A program made the position numbers and the translations under genes. A stretch of 40,223 nt of DNA from Akkermansiaceae bacterium. Its GTDB lineage: Bacteria; Verrucomicrobiota; Verrucomicrobiia; Verrucomicrobiales; Akkermansiaceae. Positions 1-8,495 of the stretch are shown piece after piece. Where the stretch lies: contig CAIZNN010000131.1 in assembly GCA_903934285.1 (NCBI GenBank), positions 1 to 40,223 of the forward strand, given 5' to 3'. Below the pieces are notes generated by a model that was not told the origin of the DNA, made no database searches, and saw only the letters and a program-made list of their open reading frames with translations. Numbering within the stretch: position 1 is the stretch's first letter; the number at the start of each line of letters is the position of its first letter.

Positions 1-225
1 AAGAAACGGAAGGGGAAATTGAGCCGATCAGCGCTATTGCGCTGCCGGGTGCGGTATTTTTCCGACGGGTTGGTGCTGGGCACGAAATCGTATGTGGACG
101 GGGTGTTTGAGGCCTATAGCGGGCATTTCGGGCCGAAGCGAACCAGCGGCGCGCGAGCCTTGCGCGAAGACGCCCAAGGCAGCCTGTTCACCGCTCGCCA
201 GTTGTCAGTGAGAACGGTGGGGTGA
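1..225 (+). CDS. C-terminal part of IS200-like (Y1, REP-associated type) transposase, cut by window edge
   Basis: The reading frame is open from base 1 and ends at TGA 223-225, giving 74 residues of a C-terminus. The visible motif LLRCRVRYFSDGLVLG, followed by a V-D-x-V-F segment, HFGPKR, and a closing L-x-T-x-R-x-L stretch, matches what I know of the C-terminal tail of REP-associated tyrosine transposases common in Verrucomicrobia and Planctomycetes. These single-strand transposases cut at hairpin-forming palindromes. The catalytic HUH motif and Tyr would lie upstream of the window and cannot be checked. Hairpin repeats at 22821-22879 could be substrates of such an enzyme, but that link is only an inference. 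Confidence 0.65.
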   Translation, partial: KKRKGKLSRSALLRCRVRYFSDGLVLGTKSYVDGVFEAYSGHFGPKRTSGARALREDAQGSLFTARQLSVRTVG

Positions 226-881
226 TGTCATGACGTTCACGCAGGGCATTTGGCTGATTGGGGCAATGCCAGGCACAGATCCTGTGCGCCGCCACCGCCT
301 CCGATTGCCGGGCGCTGACTTCTTGGACATGATGCCAGAACACCGCCATCTAACATCTTGGAGATATTTCTCCATAAGTGGGCGCAACAGGACCAGGACC
401 TCCTTGTAGCAGGTCGCCCGCAGGAGCATGGAGCGTGAGCCAGCGGATGCACTGGAGACTACTAAAATTCCATGTTAAAATGCCAGGCATTATGTTGTTG
501 ACCGTGGCGGGCCGGGCCGGGTTGGGCATGCGGTGCGTTTTCCTAGACGAGGAAGCGGCGGCGTTGGAGGACGAGGGCATGGCGGTTGGCCCGCGTTTGG
601 GTTAGAGGATTCCAGAGGCCGAGCATGCTTCAAGGCGTTGAGGGCAGCACCCAGCGCCGAGCAAAGGAGGGGTGGGATCAGCGTCCGTCTAACATGATGA
701 AATCGGTGCCGATGCTGAGGTGGAACTCAACAAGCGTTGCGATTCCGCGCAGTGAGGCTGATTAAGCCACTCGCCCTGGGTGGTCGGCCGGCTGGCGGCC
801 AACAGCCTTGTAAAATCAAGCCCTGCGGATGTTTTTGGTGGTTTTCGGGGCCGTTCGCGGTTTCAATAGGCGCAAGCCACC
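226..881. other. 650-base stretch without a recognisable gene
   Basis: Only short open frames occur here, and none has a recognisable product or convincing codon pattern. It lies between the transposase end and proS, so it may hold transposon flank or decayed genes. I see no tRNA, no strong terminator and no clear proS promoter. CTAAC/GTTAG words occur at 350, 601 and 689. Confidence 0.5.
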
Positions 882-2420
882 ATGTCCGCCGAAAAGACCG
901 CCATCACCCCGACCCGCGCCCAAGACTTTCCTGAATGGTATCAGCAAGTCATCAAGGCCGCCGACCTTGCCGAAAACTCGGAAACCCGCGGCTGCATGGT
1001 CATCAAGCCGTGGGGCTACGGGATTTGGGAACTCATCCAGCAACAACTCGACCGCCGCTTCAAAGCCAGCGGGCACCAAAACGCCTATTTCCCGCTGCTC
1101 ATTCCGCTTTCCTACTTGGAAAAGGAAGCCGAGCACGCCGAAGGCTTTGCCACTGAATGCGCGGTGGTGACCCACCACCGGCTCGAGGCGCTCAAGGACC
1201 CGCTCACCGGCAAAACCAAATTGATTCCCACCGGGGAACTCGCCGAGCCCTATGTGATCCGCCCGACCTCGGAAACCATTATCGGTGCGGCCTTTGCCCG
1301 CTGGATTGAATCGTATCGCGATCTGCCCTTGCTGATCAACCAATGGGCCAATGTGATGCGGTGGGAAATGCGCCCGCGCTTGTTTTTGCGCACCGCCGAG
1401 TTCCTCTGGCAGGAAGGCCACACCGCCCACGAATCCCACGACGAGGCCATCATCGAAACCCGCATGATCCACCGGCTCTACGAGGAATTTCTCCGCGATC
1501 ACCTCGCCATCCCGGTCGTCGCCGGCGAGAAGACCGAAAATGAGCGCTTCCCCGGCGCCGAAATGACCCTGACCATTGAGGCGATGGTGCAGGACCACAA
1601 GGCGATCCAAGCCGGCACCTCCCACTACCTCGGCCAGAATTTCTCCAAGGCCCAGAACATCGCCTTCGCCGGGCGCGATGGCCAGGTCCAGCATGTCCAC
1701 ACCACCTCGTGGGGCGTTTCCACCCGCCTCATCGGCACCCTCATCATGGCCCACTCCGACGACGACGGCCTGATCCTGCCGCCGCGGGTGGCCACCCAAC
1801 AGGTCGTCATTCTTCCCATCACCCCCAAGGAAGACAGCAAACCCGCGGTGCTCGATGCCTGCCAGGCACTTGCCGCCACGCTGCGCAACCAAACGTATTG
1901 CGGCGAGCCGCTGCGCGTGCTGGTGGACACCCGCGACCTGAGCGGCGGCGTGAAGAAATGGGAGTGGATCAAAAAGGGCGTGCCCATCCGCATCGAGATC
2001 GGCCCGCGCGATATCGAGACGCGCAAAATCTGTGTGCAACGCCGCGACCAAGCGGTGGCCGACAAGCAATTCGTCGTCAAGGAAGACTTCATTCGCCGCG
2101 CCCACGAGGTGCTCGATGAAGTCCATCAGGCGCTGCTGAGCCGCGCCACGAGCCTCCGCGATTCTAACATCATCCCCTGCGCCGACCTCGCCGCCTTCCA
2201 TGCGCACTGGGCGCAGGACAACCCGGGCTGGCTCTATACCCCGTGGGCCGGCACCCGTGCGCAGGAGGAGGAACTCTCCAAGCAACACAAAATCACCATC
2301 CGTTGCCTCCCTGTGGCCGGTGCCTCCCTGCCGCAGGGCCTCGCCGAAGCGGGCAGCGCCAAGTGCTTCCTCACCGGCCAAGAGACTGCCACTCGAGCCC
2401 TCTGGGGCCGCAGTTACTAA
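882..2420 (+). CDS. proS: Prolyl-tRNA synthetase, type 3 (eukaryote/archaeon-like)
   Basis: This 512-residue protein charges tRNA-Pro with proline in the cytoplasm. Class II motif 2 is visible as ANVMRWEMRPRLFLRTAEF, with the proline-binding PTGELAEPYVIRPTSET block around residues 112-135 and TSWGVSTRLIGTLIMAHSDD as motif 3. A C-terminal anticodon-binding domain follows (VVILPITPKE, then DTRDLSGGVKKWEWIKKGVP), with a short zinc-type tail ending near residue 512. There is no YbaK-like editing insertion between motifs 2 and 3, which separates it from the long bacterial type and places it in the short archaeal/eukaryote-like type. The ATG at 882 gives the family's usual start; the ribosome site is weak. 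A scramblase-like gene follows after 6 bases. Confidence 0.96.
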   Translation: MSAEKTAITPTRAQDFPEWYQQVIKAADLAENSETRGCMVIKPWGYGIWELIQQQLDRRFKASGHQNAYFPLLIPLSYLEKEAEHAEGFATECAVVTHHRLEALKDPLTGKTKLIPTGELAEPYVIRPTSETIIGAAFARWIESYRDLPLLINQWANVMRWEMRPRLFLRTAEFLWQEGHTAHESHDEAIIETRMIHRLYEEFLRDHLAIPVVAGEKTENERFPGAEMTLTIEAMVQDHKAIQAGTSHYLGQNFSKAQNIAFAGRDGQVQHVHTTSWGVSTRLIGTLIMAHSDDDGLILPPRVATQQVVILPITPKEDSKPAVLDACQALAATLRNQTYCGEPLRVLVDTRDLSGGVKKWEWIKKGVPIRIEIGPRDIETRKICVQRRDQAVADKQFVVKEDFIRRAHEVLDEVHQALLSRATSLRDSNIIPCADLAAFHAHWAQDNPGWLYTPWAGTRAQEEELSKQHKITIRCLPVAGASLPQGLAEAGSAKCFLTGQETATRALWGRSY

Positions 2421-2426
2421 CCCATC

Positions 2427-2792
2427 ATGGACCCCATCGGCAGCGTCGGCCGCCGCGGTTGGCGCTCGCTGTGGCGGGCCCATTACGAGACGTTCGATGC
2501 CGGTGCCAACCACCCGGACTTCTCGATCCACGAGGAAAACGCCGGGGCCAAAGTGATGGACTCCCTGCTCGGGGGAGTGCCGGTTCTGGGCCTGTTCAGC
2601 GGCTATTTTTTCCACCCGCGCTATCTTGCCAGCCGCAGCGACGGCCGGCCCGCCATGCGCCTAACAAAGCTGTCGGCCTTCTTCGAAGGTCGCTTCCGGA
2701 TTGAGCAGCTCGGCGAGTTGACGCCGCGTGAGGAACTCAACTTGTTTTCATCGTTCCTGATGCTGGTGATGCTGGAACGGCGCCGGGGCTAA
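2427..2792 (+). CDS. Truncated scramblase / LURP-one-like protein (C-terminal half)
   Basis: The 121-residue product reads like the second half of the phospholipid scramblase/LURP-one-related (tubby-like beta-barrel) family. The segments are VGRRGWRSLWRAHYETFDA, a central EENAGAKVMDSLLGG, GYFFHPRYLASR, RLTKLSAFFEGRF, and an end LMLVMLERRRG. Family members I know are about 200 residues long with a first half that is absent here, because the ATG sits 6 bases after the proS stop. It may therefore be a shortened but translated protein coupled to proS, or a remnant left by a deletion. Codon use is like its neighbours. Function is unknown; the family assignment rests on remembered motif resemblance. 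Confidence 0.55.
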   Translation: MDPIGSVGRRGWRSLWRAHYETFDAGANHPDFSIHEENAGAKVMDSLLGGVPVLGLFSGYFFHPRYLASRSDGRPAMRLTKLSAFFEGRFRIEQLGELTPREELNLFSSFLMLVMLERRRG

Positions 2793-2800
2793 CAAATAGG

Positions 2801-2878
2801 GGCAGGCTCAAGACCGCCTTTGGCAAGCTCGGCATCATGACCTGCCACGACAGTTGGCACGCCGCAACAGCCCGCTGA
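2801..2878 (+). pseudogene. Relic of a carbon-nitrogen hydrolase (nitrilase family) gene
   Basis: A short open stretch ending at TGA 2876 encodes KTAFGKLGIMTCHDSWH. This matches the signature around the nucleophile cysteine of nitrilase-superfamily enzymes (typically FGK-x-G-x-x-I-C-Y-D-x-x-F). Nothing before or after continues the fold, and there is no start codon, so it looks like a piece of a lost gene between the truncated scramblase-like gene and uppP. The match covers fewer than 20 residues and could be chance. Confidence 0.35.
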
Positions 2879-2908
2879 AGGGCGTGGAACAACTTTTGAG
2901 CAGCCCCC

Positions 2909-3793
2909 TCACGCCGTCACCCAGCCGCTGACCACCAGGCCGCCAACAACCAGGCCGAGGGCGATGCGATACCAACCGAAGAGCGACAACCCGTGGCTCT
3001 GCAGATACGCCACCAGCCATTTGACCGCCAGCGCGGCGGCGATGGCCGCCGCCACCACCCCGACCACAATCGGCAGCGGGCCGTAGCTGTCCCACATCAA
3101 ATGCGCCCCGCCCCACCAATGGTGATAGGCATCCAGGCCGTCGACCTTCCACAGCGCCTTTTTGACCGTCGCGGCTGTTAGCGTCAGCACGCCTAACAAG
3201 AACGAATACTCCACCGCCGCCTGCACGGTGAGGCCCACGAGGATGCCGCCGACGATGGTCATCAAGCTGCGGCTGGTGCCCGGCCACATCGCGACGCATT
3301 GCATCAGGCCGATGAACAGGGCCATGTTCCAGGTCATCTCCAGCAGGCCCTTGGCGCCGCCGCGGGGCGGATGGCGCCGCCGCCACCACGCGGCGGCCAG
3401 GATGGCCACCCCGCCGACGACCCAGGCCGCGATGATTGGCCACAGCGAAAACAACTTCTCCTCAATCCAATCATTGAATAGCAGGCCCAGCACCACCGCC
3501 GGCAGGAAGCTGAGCAAGATCGCCAGCGCCAGGCGCAAGCCTGCGGGGTCCTTGCCGAACACGCCGCGCAGCATCTGCAGCACGCGCGGCAAATACAAGC
3601 CGAGCACCGCGAGGATCGCGCCGCCCTGGATGCAGATGGCAAAGCCATCCGCTGCCGTCTTGGCCCCCACCGCTGATTCCGTGCCGATGCCCATCAGCCG
3701 TTGCGCCACCACCAAGTGGCCCGTCGAGCTGACCGGGAGATATTCCGTGATGCCTTCGATCACGCCGAGAACAAGTGCTTGCCAGGATTCCAT
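2909..3793 (-). CDS. uppP: Undecaprenyl-diphosphate phosphatase (BacA/UppP)
   Basis: This 294-residue inner-membrane enzyme removes a phosphate from undecaprenyl diphosphate to recycle the lipid carrier for peptidoglycan and other glycans. The first signature, GVIEGITEYLPVSSTGHL, is near residues 9-26; the second, WPGTSRSLMTIVGG with its catalytic Ser/Arg, is around residues 170-183. About eight hydrophobic segments follow the BacA pattern. I chose the ATG at 3793 (start MESWQALVLG) because it begins directly at the first membrane helix. An upstream in-frame extension to 3961 has no family counterpart and crosses a hairpin. The gene lies after the complex I operon on the same strand but is separated by 183 bases. 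Confidence 0.95.
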   Translation of the reverse strand: MESWQALVLGVIEGITEYLPVSSTGHLVVAQRLMGIGTESAVGAKTAADGFAICIQGGAILAVLGLYLPRVLQMLRGVFGKDPAGLRLALAILLSFLPAVVLGLLFNDWIEEKLFSLWPIIAAWVVGGVAILAAAWWRRRHPPRGGAKGLLEMTWNMALFIGLMQCVAMWPGTSRSLMTIVGGILVGLTVQAAVEYSFLLGVLTLTAATVKKALWKVDGLDAYHHWWGGAHLMWDSYGPLPIVVGVVAAAIAAALAVKWLVAYLQSHGLSLFGWYRIALGLVVGGLVVSGWVTA

Positions 3794-3936
3794 ATGGGGT
3801 GCGCCACGCAAGCTGTCGCTTAATCGGCAACTAGGCAAGGGATTTGCGCCGGCGTGTGGGGCCACCCACTTTTCCCATTCGCACCTATTCCCGCTCAGGC
3901 CGGCTTGCAAGGCCATGCCACGCGCGCCGTCTTCCC

Positions 3937-3975
3937 CGGCGCATGCGCCGAAGATCCGCACAGAGGACTGTGCGG
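3937..3975 (-). terminator. Two hairpins just after nuoN, possible terminator
   Basis: CCGCACAG (3956-3963) and CTGTGCGG (3968-3975) form a perfect 8-bp stem with a 4-base loop, 1 base beyond the nuoN stop. A second palindrome, CGGCGCATGCGCCG, lies at about 3937-3951. No T-run follows on the minus strand, so this is not a textbook intrinsic terminator. It may instead be a 3' stabiliser or a Rho-type end. The rest of 3794-3976 shows nothing else. Confidence 0.4.
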
Positions 3976-3976
3976 A

Positions 3977-5473
3977 CTACACCCACCCCAACGTCACCAG
4001 CAAAGCCTGGGTGAGCGGGCTAAGCAACAACGCGGGAAACAGGCCCAGCAAGATGAGCAACACCGCCGGCACCGCCACCGCCATGCCATGCGCCAGCGGC
4101 AGTTGCAGCGGCAGCGCATCCGCGGCCGACCTGACGAACGCCTGCTTCAGCACCATCAGATAGTAGTATAAGGAAATGGCGCTCATGATCACCGCCAGCC
4201 CGACCAGCCAGGTGAGGCCGGGAACCCCTTGGGTGGTGGACTCGGCCATCGCCGCGCCGAACATGGCAAACTTGCCGACGAAGCCCGCCAGCGGCGGAAT
4301 GCCCGCCAATGATGCTAGAAACACCAACAACGCCAGCGCCTGCAACGGCGAACGCTGGACCAACCCGGCAAAGGACCCCATCGAGTCGTCGCCGCAGTCG
4401 CGCTCGACGGCGGCGGTCACCGCCAGCGCGCCGAAGGTCGCCAACCCGTAAACCACCACATAGAACAGGGCGGCCCCGGCCGAGTGGGCGCCGTGGGCGG
4501 TGAGCGCTACTAACAAATAGCCGGTGTTGGCCACCGCCGAGTAGGCGAGCAAGCGGCGCACGCTGGTTTGGGCCAGCGCCAGCACATTGCCGAACACCAT
4601 CGACACGGCGGACAACACCCCCAGCCACAGCGACCAACCGGGTTGCAGGTCGCCCCAGGCTGCCGAGCCCGCGGCCGCCGCGAAACCCATCAATAACAAG
4701 CGCACCAACACCACCACCCCGACCGCTTTGGAGGCCGCCGCAATCAAGCCGACACTGGTGGCCGGAGACCCTTGATAGACATCCGGCGCCCAGAAGTGGA
4801 ACGGCGCGGCCGCCAGCTTGAAACCCAGCCCGACCACCACCATCACCAAGCCGACCACCGCCAACGGCGGCAGCCCGTCAGCGGCAGTGAGCGCGGCGGC
4901 CATGGCCGGCAGCGTCAGCGTGGGGCAAAACCCGTAGAGCAAACTCAGCCCGAAGAGGAAAAACGCCGCGGACACGCCGCCGAACAGGAAGTATTTCAAG
5001 GAGGCCTCCGCCGCGGTGGCCGTGCGCGAGAACCCGGCTAACAGATACAACGAGAGACTGGCCAGTTCCAGCGCCACAAACAAGAACAGCAGGTGATTGG
5101 TGCCGACGGTCAGCAGCAGCCCGGTGAGAGCAAACAACAACAGCGCATAAAACTCGCCCGGTTGCGCGATCTCATCGCGCGCCGGCGGCAGCAGCACTGC
5201 CAGAAGCCCCAGCAACAACACCACCGCCTTGAACAGCCGCGCCAGCGGGTCCGTCACCAGCAGCGACGTGCCGGACGCGGGAGCCAGCGGGCTGAAATAC
5301 AACGCCGCGCAGGCCGCGGCTATTCCCAGCGCGGCAATCGCGGTGATCACATCAATGGCGGGCGGGCGGTGGGTGCGGGCCTCGGCGGCCACGGCCACGC
5401 CGAGCAGCAGCAGCGCGGTGATCACCAGCGCAGCCTCTGGCAGCAGTTGAATGAATAGTGCGGAGTAGTTCAC
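3977..5473 (-). CDS. nuoN: NADH-quinone oxidoreductase subunit N
   Basis: This 498-residue antiporter-like subunit of the complex I membrane arm is hydrophobic throughout, with about 14 predicted helices. Family landmarks are a Glu-containing helix (FVALELASLSLYLLAGF), AAPFHFWAPDVYQGSPA with the conserved Lys-bearing region before it, and QTSVRRLLAYSAVANTGYLL. Translation starts at GTG 5473, overlapping the TGA of the preceding nuoM by 4 bases (GTGA), which indicates coupled translation. It is the last gene of the nuoHJKLMMN run. Confidence 0.95.
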   Translation of the reverse strand: MNYSALFIQLLPEAALVITALLLLGVAVAAEARTHRPPAIDVITAIAALGIAAACAALYFSPLAPASGTSLLVTDPLARLFKAVVLLLGLLAVLLPPARDEIAQPGEFYALLLFALTGLLLTVGTNHLLFLFVALELASLSLYLLAGFSRTATAAEASLKYFLFGGVSAAFFLFGLSLLYGFCPTLTLPAMAAALTAADGLPPLAVVGLVMVVVGLGFKLAAAPFHFWAPDVYQGSPATSVGLIAAASKAVGVVVLVRLLLMGFAAAAGSAAWGDLQPGWSLWLGVLSAVSMVFGNVLALAQTSVRRLLAYSAVANTGYLLVALTAHGAHSAGAALFYVVVYGLATFGALAVTAAVERDCGDDSMGSFAGLVQRSPLQALALLVFLASLAGIPPLAGFVGKFAMFGAAMAESTTQGVPGLTWLVGLAVIMSAISLYYYLMVLKQAFVRSAADALPLQLPLAHGMAVAVPAVLLILLGLFPALLLSPLTQALLVTLGWV

Positions 5474-6951
5474 GGCAGGGCAAGGATCGAGTGGAACAGG
5501 GGGGAATTGAGGCCGTCGTCAATCAACGTCACCCATGGCATCGGATAGACGCCGATGGCCACCGACACGCCGATCAACAACGCAATGGCGGACATCTCCG
5601 GCCAGGTCAGCGGCGGCAGCAGCGCGGCGGCAGCAGCCGCCGCATTTCTAACCGGGAAGAAGGCGCGGTGCATGGCGCGCAGCGAGAACGCCCCGGTGAC
5701 GATGATGCCAAGCGCCACCGGCCCAATGAGCCAGGGATCGGACTGCCACACCCCGATGCCGATGGCCAGCTCGGCGACAAAGCCACTGAAGCCAGGCAAG
5801 CCCATCGAGGCCGCGGTGGCCAGCGTGAAGGCAAACGCGGCCCCCGGCAGGCTGCGCCACAGATCGAAGGCCTGCAGCTCGGTTAGATCGCGGGTATGGG
5901 TGCGCTCGTAAACGACCCGTCCGGCGATGCCGAAGAGCAACCCCGCGACGATGCCGTGGGAAATCATTTGCAGCATCGCCCCGCGCAGGCCCCAGTGCGT
6001 GGCGGTGGCCATACCTAACAAAATAAACCCCATGTGGCTCACGCTAGAATAGCCGATGACAAACTTCAAATCCTTCTGGGTCAGCGCGGTCAGCGCGCCA
6101 TAAATGATGCCCACCACCGCCAAGCCGGCGATGACCAGGCGCCACTCGACAAAGCCCAGCGGAAAAATCGGCATTGCCACGCACAGCGCCCCATACGCCC
6201 CGAGTTTCATCACCACCCCGGCCAGCAGCATCGACGCCGCGGTGGGCGCCGCGACGTGGCCGGTGGGCGCCCAGGTGTGAAACGGCCACATGCCGGCCAG
6301 CACGGCAAACCCGAGGAACAGAATCGGGAAAGCCCAGGATTGCACGGACGGGGCATACTTGACGCTGGCCAGATAATCGAGGTCGAAGCTGGTGCCGCCG
6401 GCCGCCGCATACGCGACGACGAGGCCGAGCAGGATCAGGGCGCTGGAGCCGATCGAATAGAGCGTGAGTTTCATCGCGCCATACTCGCGGTTGGTCGAGC
6501 CCCAAATCGCGATCAACATGTACTTGGGCACAATGACGATCTCATAAAACACAAACAACAGAAACGCGTCGCGACTCAGGAACACCCCATAGACGCCGCC
6601 GATGATGGTCATGAAAAACGCGAAGAATGCCCGCGGCCGCTGCGTGACATTCCATGAGAACAACACCCCGGCAATGGCCACCAGCCCGGTTAGCAGCAAC
6701 AGTGACAAGCTCAAGCCATTGGCCGCCAGATGAAAGCGGATGCCCAACTCGGGCAGCCACGGCCTATCAAATGACCAGGCCGCCGCCGCAGGCTGTTGCA
6801 GTTTTGCCAGACAAGCGGCGGCGGCGGCCACCGCCCCGACGATGGATGCGGCCAGGGCAATGACCCGTGCCCAACCGGCGGAACGGGCGGGCAGCAAGAG
6901 CACTAACAAGGCCCCGGCAAACGCGGAAATGAGGGTCCAGGCGGGAGTCAT
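5470..6951 (-). CDS. nuoM: NADH-quinone oxidoreductase subunit M, second copy (NuoM-2)
   Basis: This 493-residue proton-pumping subunit of the complex I membrane arm carries FYEIVIVPKYMLIAIWG (the conserved Glu helix), VVMKLGAYGALC, QKDLKFVIGYSSVSHMGF and YERTHTRDL, all typical of NuoM rather than NuoL or NuoN. It differs clearly from the upstream NuoM copy. Around residues 235-250 the usual Lys of the broken-helix motif (A-V-K-x-P-x-x-P-x-H) is replaced: the segment reads AVLAGMWPFHTWAP. The later Lys (VMKLGAYG) is kept. ATG 6951 overlaps the previous stop as ATGA. The extra copy suggests a complex I with an added pump module. Confidence 0.93.
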   Translation of the reverse strand: MTPAWTLISAFAGALLVLLLPARSAGWARVIALAASIVGAVAAAAACLAKLQQPAAAAWSFDRPWLPELGIRFHLAANGLSLSLLLLTGLVAIAGVLFSWNVTQRPRAFFAFFMTIIGGVYGVFLSRDAFLLFVFYEIVIVPKYMLIAIWGSTNREYGAMKLTLYSIGSSALILLGLVVAYAAAGGTSFDLDYLASVKYAPSVQSWAFPILFLGFAVLAGMWPFHTWAPTGHVAAPTAASMLLAGVVMKLGAYGALCVAMPIFPLGFVEWRLVIAGLAVVGIIYGALTALTQKDLKFVIGYSSVSHMGFILLGMATATHWGLRGAMLQMISHGIVAGLLFGIAGRVVYERTHTRDLTELQAFDLWRSLPGAAFAFTLATAASMGLPGFSGFVAELAIGIGVWQSDPWLIGPVALGIIVTGAFSLRAMHRAFFPVRNAAAAAAALLPPLTWPEMSAIALLIGVSVAIGVYPMPWVTLIDDGLNSPLFHSILALP

Positions 6952-8489
6952 GGCAAAATGCGAAGGAGGTCAAGGAGCCGCACGGTGTCGGCATTGAGAC
7001 AATGGAGGAGCACTTGGGGCCACAGCCCCGGAATGACGATGAGGGCGATGGCTGGGGCGAGCGTCCAGCGTTCGCGCGCCGTCAGGTCGGGCCACTGGGC
7101 ACACGCCGGGTGGAGCGGCCCGTGAAAGACCAGGCGCACCAGGCGCAGGAAAAACACCGCCGTGAGCAACAACCCGAGCACCGCCAGGGCCGCCGCCCAG
7201 GGCACCAGCGCAAACACCCCGCTGAACATCAGGAACTCGCCGACAAAGCCGCTCAAGCCCGGCAGCCCGAGCGAGGCAAACATGGCCAGGCCCATCAAGC
7301 CGCAAAGCACCGGGGCGCGCTGGCGCAGGCCGCCGAAGTCCGCCAGGGTGCGGGCACCGCCGCTGCGTTGCTCCAGCAGCCCGATGCAGAAGAAAATGGT
7401 GCTGGCAATGATTCCGTGGTTGAACGCCTGCAAAAGCGTGCCGGAAATCGCCGCCGCATGCGCGCTGCGATCGGTGTGCACCGCCGCGGCCGCCACCACC
7501 GCCATCGCGCAATACCCCAGGTGATTCACTGATGAGTAGGCCAGGATGCGCTTCAAATCACGCTGCGCCAGCGCCGCCACCGCACCTAACAAAACCGTCG
7601 CCACCGCCAGCACCATCAAGCCCGGTGCCAGCGCCGGCAAGACCTCGGGAAAAATCGGCAGCAAAATGCGCAGCAAGCCATACACGCCCATTTTCGACAG
7701 CAGGCCGGTTAGCAGCATCGTCACCGGCGTGGGAGCTTCGGCATACGCCGCCGGCAACCACGCGTGGAACGGAAACACCGGCAGCTTCACCGCCAACCCG
7801 AGAAACACACACACCGCCACCGCACCTAACAAGAACGGCCCGCCCAGCCCGGTGCCGGCAAAGGTCGCGGCCAGCCCCGGGACGAGTTGCTGGTTGGCGG
7901 CGAGTTCGGCGAGCCGGGAGAAATCCATGGTGCCCACCGCGAGTTGCAGGGCGAGGAACCCCAACAACATGAACACGCTGCCGCCCAGCGTCATGATGAA
8001 AAACCGCAGCGCGGCGCGCGGCGCACCCGGCCCGCCCCACAGCCGGATAAGCAGATAGGAAGGGATCAGCGTCATTTCCCAGCACAGGAACCACGGGATG
8101 AAATGCCGCGCCGTGAACACCCCGAAGAGCATCCCCTCCAACACCAGGATCAGCGCGCAATAGGCACGGCCGCCCTGCTCGAGGCGCAACGAAGCGACCA
8201 GCGCAAACAAGGTGACCAGACTGGTGAGCAACAAGAACAACCACGACGTGCCATCCACCGCAAAGCGCAGGGCCATGCCGGCATCCGGCAGCCACTGGGA
8301 TTCCCACTCGGCAAGCAGCCCGGTGGCCGTCGCAAACCCGTGATGTGAACCCATGAAAACCACCAGCACCAGCGGCAGCAACGCCCAACTGATGGCGAAG
8401 CGCTTGGCACACGGCTTGTCCAGCCCCGGCCAGCCGGCGAGAAGCGCGGCGCCTAACAAGGGAATCAATAGCAGGGAAAGTAACAACAT
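6948..8489 (-). CDS. nuoM: NADH-quinone oxidoreductase subunit M, first copy (NuoM-1)
   Basis: This 513-residue membrane subunit has about 14 hydrophobic segments. Its landmarks are CWEMTLIPSYLLIRLWGG (Glu helix), AVKLPVFPFHAWLP with the broken-helix Lys retained, LLSKMGVYGLLR with the second Lys, and QRDLKRILAYSSVNHLGY. Together these make it a canonical NuoM with the full set of pump residues I can check by eye. The gene starts 7 bases after the nuoL stop and overlaps the second nuoM copy by 4 bases. A long overlapping frame at 7558-8586 is only a shadow. Confidence 0.94.
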   Translation of the reverse strand: MLLLSLLLIPLLGAALLAGWPGLDKPCAKRFAISWALLPLVLVVFMGSHHGFATATGLLAEWESQWLPDAGMALRFAVDGTSWLFLLLTSLVTLFALVASLRLEQGGRAYCALILVLEGMLFGVFTARHFIPWFLCWEMTLIPSYLLIRLWGGPGAPRAALRFFIMTLGGSVFMLLGFLALQLAVGTMDFSRLAELAANQQLVPGLAATFAGTGLGGPFLLGAVAVCVFLGLAVKLPVFPFHAWLPAAYAEAPTPVTMLLTGLLSKMGVYGLLRILLPIFPEVLPALAPGLMVLAVATVLLGAVAALAQRDLKRILAYSSVNHLGYCAMAVVAAAAVHTDRSAHAAAISGTLLQAFNHGIIASTIFFCIGLLEQRSGGARTLADFGGLRQRAPVLCGLMGLAMFASLGLPGLSGFVGEFLMFSGVFALVPWAAALAVLGLLLTAVFFLRLVRLVFHGPLHPACAQWPDLTARERWTLAPAIALIVIPGLWPQVLLHCLNADTVRLLDLLRILP

Positions 8490-8495
8490 GGCGAA

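Noticed and set aside
816-2615. Minus-strand open frame of 599 codons across proS
   Set aside because: Mirror of proS in a GC-rich genome; the plus-strand frame shows all synthetase motifs.
3794-3961. N-terminal extension of uppP
   Set aside because: The extension spans hairpins after nuoN and has no family match; the enzyme starts at its first helix with ATG 3793.
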